DNA of 39,912 bases, taken from positions 1 to 39,912 of IMG/VR virus record IMGVR_UViG_3300037541_000208; one strand, written 5' to 3'. This document shows, in pieces, positions 11,301 to 18,800 of the stretch (positions are counted from its first letter, which is position 1; each line of letters begins with the position of its first letter). A program made the position numbers and the translations under genes. Under the pieces are notes generated by a model. That model saw only the letters and a list, made by a program, of their open reading frames with translations. It was not told where the DNA came from and searched no databases. The stretch comes from a virus.

Positions 11301-13000
11301 TAAATTCGCAAACAATGAAAGGTAGATATAGTAACTACAGAAATAGATATGCCAAAGGAGGCGTAATTAAAGATAAACTTAAAGCCAACGGCATAGTTAA
11401 AATACCTTCTTATGTAGGATATCATTCTGAACATCCTGATGGTGGTCAAGCAATGGGTAAAAATGCTTCAGTTGAAAGAGATGAACTTGTTCAATTTGCT
11501 GGTGGTGGTCATGCAGGAATGGGCAATCCTGAATATGTTTATCCTGCAGATGTAGATAACACTGCAAATACAAACCCTGAAGAAGCTATATATATGCCAA
11601 AAATGACTAGTGATTACAAAATGATTACTGATAAATATGGTATGCCAACATTTACTGATAAGTCACCTGCTAAATGGTTAGAAGAAAAACTAGCTATGAG
11701 AAATAGTGAGTTTAGAGTAAATGTTGATGGTCCAACAAAAGAGTCTAATAACCAAGCTGAAACTGTTGCAAAAGGAGGTAGAGAAGTTTCATTACAAGCT
11801 AACCAACTAAAAGAACAGTTAGCACAAGCTGATGCTATGAGAATTGCTGAAGAAGAATATGCTGCTGCTTATGGTGGTACAATCTCTAAAAGATATAAAG
11901 GATTAAATATGCCTAGAAAGGCTAAAGGTGGTTATACATATAATGCAATGACACAACCTATGTTAGCACAAGGTGGTCCAATGGTATCTAATATCCAACA
12001 ACCTTTTAATGGACCTGCTGCTCAGAACAGAGGTGGTATGATGATGGCTAATGGTGGTATGATGAATCCAGAAGAGCAGATGATGCAAGAACAAATGATG
12101 CAGCAACAGCAAATGCAACAGCAAGGTGGTCAAGATCCTATGATGCAAATGGTTCAACAAGTTGCACAAGCAATTATGGGTGGTGCAGATCCTAGAAAAA
12201 TAATGCAAGACCTTATGAAATCTGGTATGCCTGAAGAACAAGTACAGCAAATTGTACAAGTTGCTATGCAAGAAATAGAAGGTCAGCAACAAGGTATGCA
12301 ACAACAAATGGTACCTCAACAAGGTATGGCTATGGGTGGTAGAGTGGCTTATGACGGAGGTACTCCTCCAGAAGGAATTAAAAAATATGAGCATGAAGAA
12401 CCTTGGATGAATTACGCAGCAGGGTTTGCTCAAGTAGTACCTTCTTTATATGGAATTAAAAAGTTTTCAGATCTTTCTAAAAGAACTATGAATCCTAGCT
12501 ACTCAGCACCTTCTAAAACTAGTTTAGAAAATGCTAGGATAGCTGCTAAAGAAGAAGGTAGAGGAATGCTAAATGCAGGATTAGATAAAGTCAGAGGAGT
12601 TGCTTCAAATGCTAGTCAAGTATTTAATACAACAAGAGAAAATATAAGTAAATATCTTAAAGGTATTGCACCTGTTATTTCAGAGTTGTATGAGAGAGAA
12701 GCAAATACTAATGCTCAGTTTGAACAACAAAGTAATTTAGCAAACCAACAAGCTAGTAATGCATTTAAACAATTAAATGAAGAAATGTACCAATCAGGTA
12801 TTCAAGGTATAATTGACTCTTCTCAAGAAGCTGGTAAAATGACTGGTGAAAATCTTAAGTCAATTAATAGATTAAGAAACCAAAGAATGCAAATAGAAAA
12901 CATGGATACTGATAATTACATATGGGTAGAAGATGAAAATGGTAACCCAGTAAAAGCAGTTAAATCAACTGATGGTAAGTATAGAATAATGAAAAAATAA
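5363..13000 (+). CDS. giant multidomain virion cargo protein with peptidase-like and lysozyme-like domains
   Basis: At 2,545 aa this is the likely counterpart of the cargo protein encoded just after the muzzle gene in crAss-like phages. It reads as discrete domains joined by Gly-Gly linkers and three copies of LPEFEV (residues 217, 501 and 1371). Visible parts: a possible ADP-ribosyltransferase-like segment starting FYRQIDNTTYKEGL near residue 319; a C/H/N pattern like NlpC/P60 or CHAP peptidases (C895 or C900, H974, N995); a transglycosylase/lysozyme-like domain with HQESN (E1124) and SKGIFQ (1204-1209); two hydrophobic Gly/Ala-rich segments at about 1395-1490 and 1789-1925 that could insert into membrane; a Met/Gln-rich tract at 2224-2327; and a coiled-coil C-terminus. 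The mix suggests an ejected protein that opens the cell wall and lines a membrane passage. The enzyme calls rest on short motifs only. Confidence 0.8.
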   Translation: MAEKNSLWKNIRNKAAQNKRTGATPKKPSAEMLRQERKIKSEKAEGGPVGEDDNLLYRQPNIPMEEYQPELFDSSSISLRRSGSNKVNLHTPEYRKEISKRLNFNPYLNVITPTPNTYVYSGGIDADLNLLNKNNNRLSLTGGLGTGIVKHPGGSEYIGVEPSVGLSFTRKFNQGGPFNPDGGTYANKQGVIMGPVENPDGSYTLPVSNEGLPQVNLPEFEVALESNPYGPITFDEYLSSSFNPLQLLLPSVPEYQQQFRPDGTLIPASGRVDIDNTLPLAFMGAKPSYANFERGVTKLDLNNTHKLNPWAFKTDPNKFYRQIDNTTYKEGLQSGLIKGKQGIDKTQGEGIINLNKAFADDAYYNKGSLYYKDNKNLPYLYEANLPEEKFIPKVNGKTKKFTKENTSVRVSKEPISINDPFIKTYKKDWLQGYKPVKGYKADGGYIYNVGGPFGVTDEGNSVTLYNKTQYDPNQNKTISYVGSDDNKYYMMPGDTMIQGRLPEFEVVEQGIEKPKSYKSIFPKGLSERDAENTYSDFNDQYHDYSRKGNILRDTVIDLTNQKMGWFPFDAIPSEQYSSILGNNYIERIVGGTGSPEDFAKNWTTRMSNPEDTFRNKDYAEEARSYYHSKDIPAFYGIENGKFKVGNPQDFSENTMIVPVRNSTTPYSKVDYENGLLTDKLYTYDKTGNKTWNLDNKDKFIVYSPKTKKSFFRAQSNDMSFGKSKEEEISLAKTKKILEDFLKQNPDAYIIPIDEGRFRSYIANPSGVTENQFKNWNSKAGTALEHYLIQDPENTNTPINSPSGTGYGYNMGIIKQQAKGGHIYDTGGFVYDGVDFTGDDGSTKPKKDLQTAAPKPPVYTRENYLRDIQANTDKYFKDGTYVTPYTEITKPDEKNCINGICYLTRKLTNNALNIDYTSNPNFETDLNKNNFYRAKLEDGFEIGDILQYYTHKGSMLSGFPGKVTPVNSKDPWTQHAVSIIGKRIDDKGKTFFKIVNNRGTDIAKIEEISELDLMKRAQEGYNHYDGIVVNRYDPEKVQEFNRIKKENADIFSGKNSYAKEYDNAQYTGAFKPKDIYGKTLEESASSVEFRKIINELYPTLGKSSNMPKEDFDFLMNYLYGIGHQESNWGNSGMKEIKDAIPESLYPTLRGWSDSDKDDWRQDYWNSNANNVKNKYKSVDEFKKSTLNSNVDPEVTEYLRMHSPKSKGIFQQKELSERGRYFNYGFDDTKSQVASAAALLVDNYHKVKKKYPNKPEGELYQLAVLMHNSPSRALNPTYADYYPKRNDVDYFNKVKIKASQPQEIKQASPLVKSQTISKSEKEKILQFLNKTKSTGGNIYSNGGPIKYDDGGGIGEDGGTKVLNRDGLLIAPTLPEFEVEGVRSPGSGLPLASGKTEPTMGPVEAMLFAPAAGSILSSTVPRIGSSLMTGLGRSLPGMSTVPGATFGNLLGAYGATDAMVNRIPYVPGQLARGEYGNAFANILTSGLDLYGANMVSPIAKVPGQLLREQIYNAVDPVGYGVREKLLYAPKTWARNTFKPSQRVERIGKGFDPYGAYSKDEHIQLGKNRLDSWRIGLNLDQKYDTFRNLGNGTYRINAMKPDEDLLNDLYSDILASEVTKSGYHFGDDPLVNIANRNILAKARRTITNPKSFKSLYSSLANQTAPWQQNRIVETAKNPEFRHSIYDVDTQGIMGQYRWDVKKLDDGTLHYQSNDTWDINPWEKRGSVSLDHTTASPGYRKWNPFSNLEFLKLVGGKPFKIQNNFKVNPKTYEIIESYENGGPMQYKRGGDLEDVGKLLVNTIASPVEQISGNNFVNWNYDNKWAADAAAVSEGIIGAATDVTGSILLPGVYGQAKGAIQGVTGNIGNSTEYQRGANQWANTTGQIGSSVGDLTAGIIGGDAKQIVSGSGQLLNTVGKETGVKELSMLGQAAGVGSMFINPSQATSSTDNSTILPDAGIPTESIVNQGMSFAAQGGHVNNEKYLVNSQTMKGRYSNYRNRYAKGGVIKDKLKANGIVKIPSYVGYHSEHPDGGQAMGKNASVERDELVQFAGGGHAGMGNPEYVYPADVDNTANTNPEEAIYMPKMTSDYKMITDKYGMPTFTDKSPAKWLEEKLAMRNSEFRVNVDGPTKESNNQAETVAKGGREVSLQANQLKEQLAQADAMRIAEEEYAAAYGGTISKRYKGLNMPRKAKGGYTYNAMTQPMLAQGGPMVSNIQQPFNGPAAQNRGGMMMANGGMMNPEEQMMQEQMMQQQQMQQQGGQDPMMQMVQQVAQAIMGGADPRKIMQDLMKSGMPEEQVQQIVQVAMQEIEGQQQGMQQQMVPQQGMAMGGRVAYDGGTPPEGIKKYEHEEPWMNYAAGFAQVVPSLYGIKKFSDLSKRTMNPSYSAPSKTSLENARIAAKEEGRGMLNAGLDKVRGVASNASQVFNTTRENISKYLKGIAPVISELYEREANTNAQFEQQSNLANQQASNAFKQLNEEMYQSGIQGIIDSSQEAGKMTGENLKSINRLRNQRMQIENMDTDNYIWVEDENGNPVKAVKSTDGKYRIMKK
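5887..10740 (+). repeat. dispersed Gly-Gly / LPEFEV linker modules inside the cargo protein
   Basis: LPEFEV is encoded at 6011-6028, 6863-6880 and 9473-9490. Gly-Gly clusters of the form GGxIYxxGG occur near residues 444-452, 819-827 and 1333-1341, with related GGPF and GGPMQYKRGG copies near 174 and 1776. They fall between the recognisable domains, so they look like repeated inter-domain connectors or processing sites. The protein copies are similar, but the DNA copies have diverged at third codon positions, so they are not recent duplications. Confidence 0.7.
12032..12343 (+). repeat. Met/Gln-rich low-complexity tract
   Basis: In-frame, low-complexity coding sequence gives runs such as NGGMMNPEEQMMQEQMMQQQ between residues about 2224 and 2327 of the cargo protein. 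ATG, CAA and CAG codons dominate. A spurious open frame appears on the opposite strand here as a result. The tract probably encodes a flexible or amphipathic segment; no function can be assigned. Confidence 0.8.
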
Positions 13001-13005
13001 GAAAT

Positions 13006-15279
13006 ATGAAACTAGCTCAATTTAAACCAACTCAATATGTAGACACTTATTCTGATTTACCTATTGAATTTATGCAAGGTCAATTAGAAAATGCTCAAAA
13101 AAGGTATGATATTCAAAGGTCTGCTTTAGATAAAGAAGTTACCTTATTAAAAAATATAGAATATGGAGAACTTGGTAAAGACATTTATGGAAATTTAAAA
13201 TCTGATTACGAAACTCTTTTTAAAGGAATGAGCGATGAGCTAGGTTTAACAGGAGATGTATCAACTATATCTAGAAAATTTTCAGATGCTGTCAGAACAA
13301 TGGCTTTAGATGAAAGATTTAAAGAGCTTAAAAAAGAAAATGAAGCTTATCAAAAATACCAGGAAAATATATTAAAAAACCCAGGAGCAGTAAATCTTTT
13401 ACCGTATGCAACTGAAGCTGGTTTACAAATAGGCAAAGATGTACCGCTTAGCCAAGCTTTACAATACTATCAAGTAACTGAACCTCAGAATAGTTTTGAC
13501 GAAATTGAAAATACTTTTAGATCTTTAAAAGCTTCTCAAATTGATGATAATACTTGGGAATTTAAAGACCCTCTAACACAAAAAGTTTACAGAGGAGGTG
13601 CAGATGTTAAAGGTTTATCTGATAAAAGATTAAAAGAAACATTAGATTCTTATTACAATACATGGAATGTAAGTGGTAAATCACAACACCATAAACAAAA
13701 AATATTACAAGCTGCAGGGTTAAACCCTATAACAGACATGGGTGTTTTTAACACACCTAAAGGTAAAGAGCTGTATGATAAGTATGCTGAATTTTTAATG
13801 GGGTATGCTTATACAGAAAAGGATCCTGCTAAGCAGGACGAATCTAGTGGATCAAAATCAAAAACTGGTACTAAAGAGGAGAAAGAAGAAATACCATTCT
13901 TACCAATGACTTCTACTACATATGGTTACCAAAATGGTAATGGTTATGTAACTAATGCTGATGGTAGCGTTACTGATATTCCTTTAAATAGTAGACCAAA
14001 CTATGAATTACAGTTGGATAACTATGATAAAGCTGACGAAGATTTATTTTTAAAACTAGAATACCTTGAATCAATTAATGCGCCTTTAGCAGAAAGAAAA
14101 GCTATGGCTGATAAAATTCAAGAGAATGGTAGAAAAAGAGATATTATTGCAAGAGAGCAAGAAAAAATTGAAGGTGATTTATATGGGTATAAACCTGATC
14201 CTAATGCATTGAAAAATGCATTAATAGAAACATTAGGTAATACGCCAGGGTTTCCAGAAGTTAATTCAAGTAATTATGGTGTAAATTATGAATACATTGA
14301 AAAAGGAGGGGAATATTATATAAAATATATTAACCCTACTCCTGCTGAAAGATTTTTAGGTATTAAACCTGGGCAAGAACAAAAAATGACAACTAATGGA
14401 ACTACAGGTGGAAAAGGTTCTGAAAGTGTAAATAGTAAAATAAGTAGTACATTAGAAGGTAAAGATGCTGAATTGTTTAAAAGGTATGATGCATATAATT
14501 CTTATTTAACATCAGGTAAAGCATATAGTATTACAAATTCAGATGATGTTAAAATCTTGACAACCTTTATACAAGGCTATCAAAACAAAAATCTTAAGTA
14601 TAAAAATGTTCTAACTGATAAAGAAACTAATATTGATTCTTTTGATTCTATAATACCAAAAAATGAAGATGGTGTTCCTGATTATTCTAGATTAAGTTAT
14701 GAAGTACTTCTTGATGAAATAGATGGACCAGTACTTGTAATACATGGTGTTGGTGAAAATGGAAGTGAAGGATATGAAGTCCCTCTTGAAAATTTTGGTA
14801 ATGTAAGAGAATTCTTTGGTAGATTAATATCTCCTGAAGAACAAGCCTATATGACAAAATTTACAGAAGCTAGTCAAAGTTTAAAAGCAAGTAAAAATAA
14901 AAACGAAGGTTCATTTAATGTAAACAGATTTGATGGTTCTGCAAATAGTATTTCTTTTAGTAGAGAAAAAATTGGAAGTGGCAAGTACGGATATACAGTA
15001 GCTAATTCTTCTGATGGTACTAAAGATAAAATGTACGGTAGTATGGAAGAAATGATTTATGGTGAGATATTACCATATTCTATGGAAGACTCAGTACTTA
15101 AACTAAATTATGACAAAATGCTTCAAGCTGTTAAAAGTAATGATTATAATAGCGCAAGTCGCTATATGAATACCATTAATCAAATAATGATTGAAAAAGA
15201 AAAGAATAAAAGAGATGGTAGCTCGGGAAAGCAGAATCCCCAGACCAGCAGCAGGGGTCCTCTAGGTCTGGGGAGATAA
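13006..15279 (+). CDS. internal virion protein (zero-frame product)
   Basis: This 757-aa protein starts at an ATG 5 bases after the cargo protein's stop. The N-terminal 120 residues are charged and helical (MKLAQFKPTQYVDTYSDLPI, then long Glu/Lys-rich helices), a style common in internal or ejection proteins of podoviruses. A low-complexity Ser/Lys/Glu linker lies near residues 276-298. I recognise no catalytic motif. Gene order matches the protein between the cargo protein and the RNA polymerase giants of crAss-like phages. The last 16 codons form an unusually GC-rich stretch containing a slippery heptamer at codons 740-742 and a stable stem, so some ribosomes probably shift -1 at Lys742 and continue into the lysozyme frame, giving a 931-aa extended form. 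The Gln/Ser/Gly-rich tail after residue 742 would be present only in the unshifted protein. Confidence 0.85.
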   Translation: MKLAQFKPTQYVDTYSDLPIEFMQGQLENAQKRYDIQRSALDKEVTLLKNIEYGELGKDIYGNLKSDYETLFKGMSDELGLTGDVSTISRKFSDAVRTMALDERFKELKKENEAYQKYQENILKNPGAVNLLPYATEAGLQIGKDVPLSQALQYYQVTEPQNSFDEIENTFRSLKASQIDDNTWEFKDPLTQKVYRGGADVKGLSDKRLKETLDSYYNTWNVSGKSQHHKQKILQAAGLNPITDMGVFNTPKGKELYDKYAEFLMGYAYTEKDPAKQDESSGSKSKTGTKEEKEEIPFLPMTSTTYGYQNGNGYVTNADGSVTDIPLNSRPNYELQLDNYDKADEDLFLKLEYLESINAPLAERKAMADKIQENGRKRDIIAREQEKIEGDLYGYKPDPNALKNALIETLGNTPGFPEVNSSNYGVNYEYIEKGGEYYIKYINPTPAERFLGIKPGQEQKMTTNGTTGGKGSESVNSKISSTLEGKDAELFKRYDAYNSYLTSGKAYSITNSDDVKILTTFIQGYQNKNLKYKNVLTDKETNIDSFDSIIPKNEDGVPDYSRLSYEVLLDEIDGPVLVIHGVGENGSEGYEVPLENFGNVREFFGRLISPEEQAYMTKFTEASQSLKASKNKNEGSFNVNRFDGSANSISFSREKIGSGKYGYTVANSSDGTKDKMYGSMEEMIYGEILPYSMEDSVLKLNYDKMLQAVKSNDYNSASRYMNTINQIMIEKEKNKRDGSSGKQNPQTSSRGPLGLGR

Positions 15280-15286
15280 GTGAGGA
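15225..15286 (+). promoter_or_regulatory. programmed -1 ribosomal frameshift signal
   Basis: The heptamer G GGA AAG is at 15225-15231, correctly phased to the upstream frame (tcg gga aag). After a 5-base spacer there is a perfect 10-bp stem, TCCCCAGACC at 15237-15246 pairing with GGTCTGGGGA at 15265-15274, with an 18-base loop. Loop bases TCCTC (15258-15262) can also pair with GAGGA (15282-15286), allowing an H-type pseudoknot. The zero-frame stop TAA is at 15277-15279. The -1 frame is open from 15222 through the lysozyme domain to 15800 and has no ATG before that domain. GGGAAAG is the known slippery site of the lambda G/GT tail genes. Heptamer, spacer and stem are seen directly; frameshifting itself is inferred. 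Confidence 0.85.
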
Positions 15287-15800
15287 AAGGTTAATTAAAT
15301 TTAACAATGCTTTGTATGCTCATGAAAGTAAAACTTCAGGAGGATATAAGGCTGAAGCAACTGGTAGTTCTGCAGTTGGTAAATACCAACACTTATGGGA
15401 TACACATGGAGTAAAACAAAAAGGTCAAGAAGTTTCTGAGATTGAAAGAGTTACAGGAGTTAAATCAAGACAAGAATACCTAAATAATCCTCAAGCGCAA
15501 GAAAAATATCAGCTTCATTTAATATCTCAATATGTAAATAATATTAGTTCATTAAGATCAACTTTTAATGTTCCTAATGATACTCCTGATGAAGCACTAA
15601 TGGCTTTACAGCATTTTAGAGGATTGGGAGGTGCTAGAGTTTATTTAGAAGCATTACAAAGAACAGGTAGCTATGATGAAGCTCAAAGTGCTGTTGATGC
15701 TTATACATTAAAAGATCTTAGAAAAAGAAACCCTAAAGCAACATTACCTAAAAACTCATCAGTAAGGGCGTACTTAGAAAAAGTACTATCCAATATATAA
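15231..15800 (+). CDS. lysozyme/transglycosylase-like domain, probably expressed by -1 frameshift
   Basis: This frame encodes a muralytic fold: a helix ending ALYAHES with the likely catalytic Glu, followed by ATGSSAVGKYQ, which matches the Glu-x(n)-G-x-GxxQ layout of lysozyme-like transglycosylases. It would cleave peptidoglycan during genome entry. The frame has no ATG; the only nearby start, TTG at 15312, would give 162 aa but would cut off the helix leading into the catalytic Glu (EERLIKFNNALYAHES). Read from the -1 shift at 15231 it adds 189 residues to the first 742 of the upstream protein, placing the catalytic residue at E774 of a 931-aa fusion. The first three codons upstream of 15222 include stops, so the domain cannot begin further back in its own frame. 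Independent TTG initiation remains possible but less likely. Confidence 0.8.
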   Translation, partial: AESPDQQQGSSRSGEISEERLIKFNNALYAHESKTSGGYKAEATGSSAVGKYQHLWDTHGVKQKGQEVSEIERVTGVKSRQEYLNNPQAQEKYQLHLISQYVNNISSLRSTFNVPNDTPDEALMALQHFRGLGGARVYLEALQRTGSYDEAQSAVDAYTLKDLRKRNPKATLPKNSSVRAYLEKVLSNI

Positions 15801-15812
15801 GTTATTTTACAT

Positions 15813-15820
15813 TATATTTG
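15813..15820 (+). promoter_or_regulatory. Bacteroidetes-type -7 promoter box (TATATTTG)
   Basis: TATATTTG matches the Bacteroidetes -7 consensus TAnnTTTG and sits in the 38-base gap before the RNA polymerase giant, 18 bases from its ATG at 15839. No clear -33 TTTG is present upstream. The position suggests that the polymerase giant can be transcribed separately from the genes before it. Confidence 0.6.
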
Positions 15821-15838
15821 CATAAATCATAACCATGT

Positions 15839-18800
15839 ATGAATGATATAGAACAGTTATTTCTAGAAGGAAAAATTGATGTTGCTACTTACACAAAATT
15901 AATGTCTCAGCAACAAACACAAGGTCTTAGTGAAGATGCTATTAATGTTCAAAGATCTTACAACCAAGGTATAAAGAAAAATTTAGGAACAGACCCTTCT
16001 TTACTACCAAATTCAGGTACTAGATATCAAATGTCAATGTCTCCTGAAGAACTTGAATCATACACTTCAAGAGGTATTACTCCAAGTACATTTAGAGACT
16101 ATGAAGATGATAGAGCTGAAAGACAATCTATAGCTGATAAATGGGGTAATGGTGTAGCTAAGCTTTTAGGTAAATCCATAACTGCTACTGCAGGAGGTGT
16201 TGGTATGCTAGGTTCTGCATTATATAATGTAGCAGGTCAGTTTGAAGATCTTATAATGGGTATGGATGCTTTTGGTGGTAGAGAAGGTGACACTTCACTT
16301 CATCAAATATATGACAATGATCTTATGAAGGCTTTAGATAAAGCTAACAGAGAAATGGATACTGCTTTTACTAATTATGTTACAAGAGAAGAAGAAGATT
16401 ACAGTGCATTCAAAAGAATGGGTACTGCTAATTTTTGGTCTAATGATTTCTTACAAGGTGCTTCATTTGTTGTAGGTGCAGTATTAACAGAAGGTGCTTT
16501 TGCTGCAGCTTCTACTGCAATGAGATTAAAAAATTTAACTAAGGTTTTAAAAAGTGTAGATAATATTGTAGGTGTAGGTGATGATGTTATAGGTGCTACA
16601 GCTAATGTCATGGGTAAATCAGCTGTAAGACAAAATTTATATGAAGGGGCTACTTTAGCTAGACAAATGATTACTAGCGCAGGTTATGAATCTGGAGTAG
16701 AGGCTATGTCTTTTGTTGATGATGCTAAACAAAAATGGATTTCTGAATATGTTGCTACTCATGGTGTAGAACCTTCTGCAGAAGAACTAGCTACTGCTAT
16801 GGATGAAATCTATAAGGTAGGTAATTCTGTATTTGGTGTTAACTTAATTGTTACAGGACTTACACAAGCTAAAACATTACCTGGAGTATTCTCCCCTAAG
16901 CTTGGTAAAATGTTAGGTACATCTGCTAACCCAGAGAAAAAGCTAGTTGATGAAATGGTTAGAACTTCAACATTAACTAATAAAGAATTAATCAGAGCTT
17001 CTAAGTATCTTGGTAAAACTGTAGATGAAGTTAAAGCAATGGAAAACATTAGCAAGTATGCTACATTAACAAAAGCTCGTAAAATTGCAAGAGGTACTTC
17101 TAGAGGATTAGAAGGTACTGTATTTGAAGGTGGTCAAGAAGGTTTGCAAAAAGCAATCAGCTATGCAGGTGAAGATTATCTTCAAGATAGATTTGATACA
17201 TCAGAGTCAGAAGATATTATTAAGTCAGGTGTAGAAGGTTTAAGCAAAGCATTTGGTAACAATGCAGAAAGCTGGTCAGAAATATTTATTGGTGCTATAC
17301 TAGGTTCTACTGGTGGTCCAGGTGGTAAAGGTACTAAATGGCAAGGTGGTATTATAGAAGCATTTAGAGATCCAGGTAAATCTGCTGATTTAAATAACTT
17401 TATAGATCTTGCAAATAAGTATGCTGTTAACAGTGAAGGTATAATGAATAATTATGCTAAACACCTTGTATTATCAACTAATTCTGAAGTTAAAAAGAAA
17501 GAGTTTGCTGCTAACAATGATACTTATAATTATAAGTCAGAAGAAGCTAAACAGCTTTTTGATTATTTAAATATGATGTCTAAGATGGGTAGGCTTTCTG
17601 AAGTTGAAGAAAAGCATCTCAAAGACTTAAACAAACTTAATAAACAACAGTTTGAAGAACTGTATGGTTACGAGAATTTAACAGATGAAAAGTTCTCTCA
17701 AAGAAAAGCTGAGCTATCGGCAAACCTTAAAGCACAAGTAAAGTCAGCACAGGAATCTAGAGATAAAGCATCTAGTATTTATAGAGGTGGAGATTCTGAT
17801 GTATTAGATGGTATTGCATATTCTATTTACGCTAATAAAAATTTAGATGATAGAAGAAAAACTATGGTAAATGAGATATCTCAAATGCTTGGTAAAGCTA
17901 TACCAAATAACTTAAAAGATGTTTCTGAAATACCTAATGTAAAAGAAGTTACAGATTTAAAAGCAGCTATTCTAAGTTTAGAAAATGCTAAAGTAAATCC
18001 AGAAAGTGATCAAGCTAGATTAGATCAAATAGAAAAACTTAATAACCAATTAGATAAAATTCTAATTGATAATTATGACAAAAAGCAAAGAGCTGATAAG
18101 AGAGCAACAGCTACTACAAAGACAGAATACAAAAACTCAATAGGTTTTGCTGTTTATAAATCATCAGTATTAGCACAAGTAGATGTACTAAATGAAATAG
18201 CAACTAGTGAAAATCTAGATCCTATAGAAAAAGCAGATGTTGAAAAAAAGCTAGAAGATCTTAGAAAAATAGTTGCTGAAGAGAAACAATATGTTGGAAA
18301 CTTTAACAGGTTACTAACTAAAAAAGGTATTGATGAATTAGAAAATCAAGTTACTTCTTTAAGAGATGAATACCTTAAAGAGGAAATTGATGCAAGAACT
18401 TATACTATTCTAGAAGCTAGAAGAAAAGCAGATCCATCAGAACAAATATACAAAGCACAAGAAGAAGCTTTTAGAAGAAGTGCAGCTGCTGTAAACTTTA
18501 ACCTTGATATTATTGGAAATATGGCTGCTACAAAAGAGCAGCTTGATGAGATTGATACTATTATAAAAGATCTAGAATTAAAAGACCAAGAAAAACTAGA
18601 CATTATAAAAGAATGGTTTACTAAGTTTCACCAAGCATTAGCTATATATGATTCTCTTCCTAATGAAGAAGCTAAAAAGAAATACTTAAATGAAACTTTA
18701 AAACCTGCAATTGCAGAACTTAAATTTAATCTTCTTAATTTAAAGATAACTAATCCAGAAGACTATGAAAAACTAGTTGCTTCTGGTATATACAAAAGAT

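Noticed and set aside
11963-12433. 156-aa minus-strand frame rich in His, Leu and Thr
   Set aside because: It is the complement of the Met/Gln-rich coding tract; composition explains the lack of stops.
15312-15800. Independent 162-aa lysozyme gene starting at TTG 15312
   Set aside because: The TTG lies inside the helix leading to the catalytic Glu, the frame is open upstream to 15222, and a complete -1 frameshift signal joins it to the preceding gene. Kept only as a less likely alternative.
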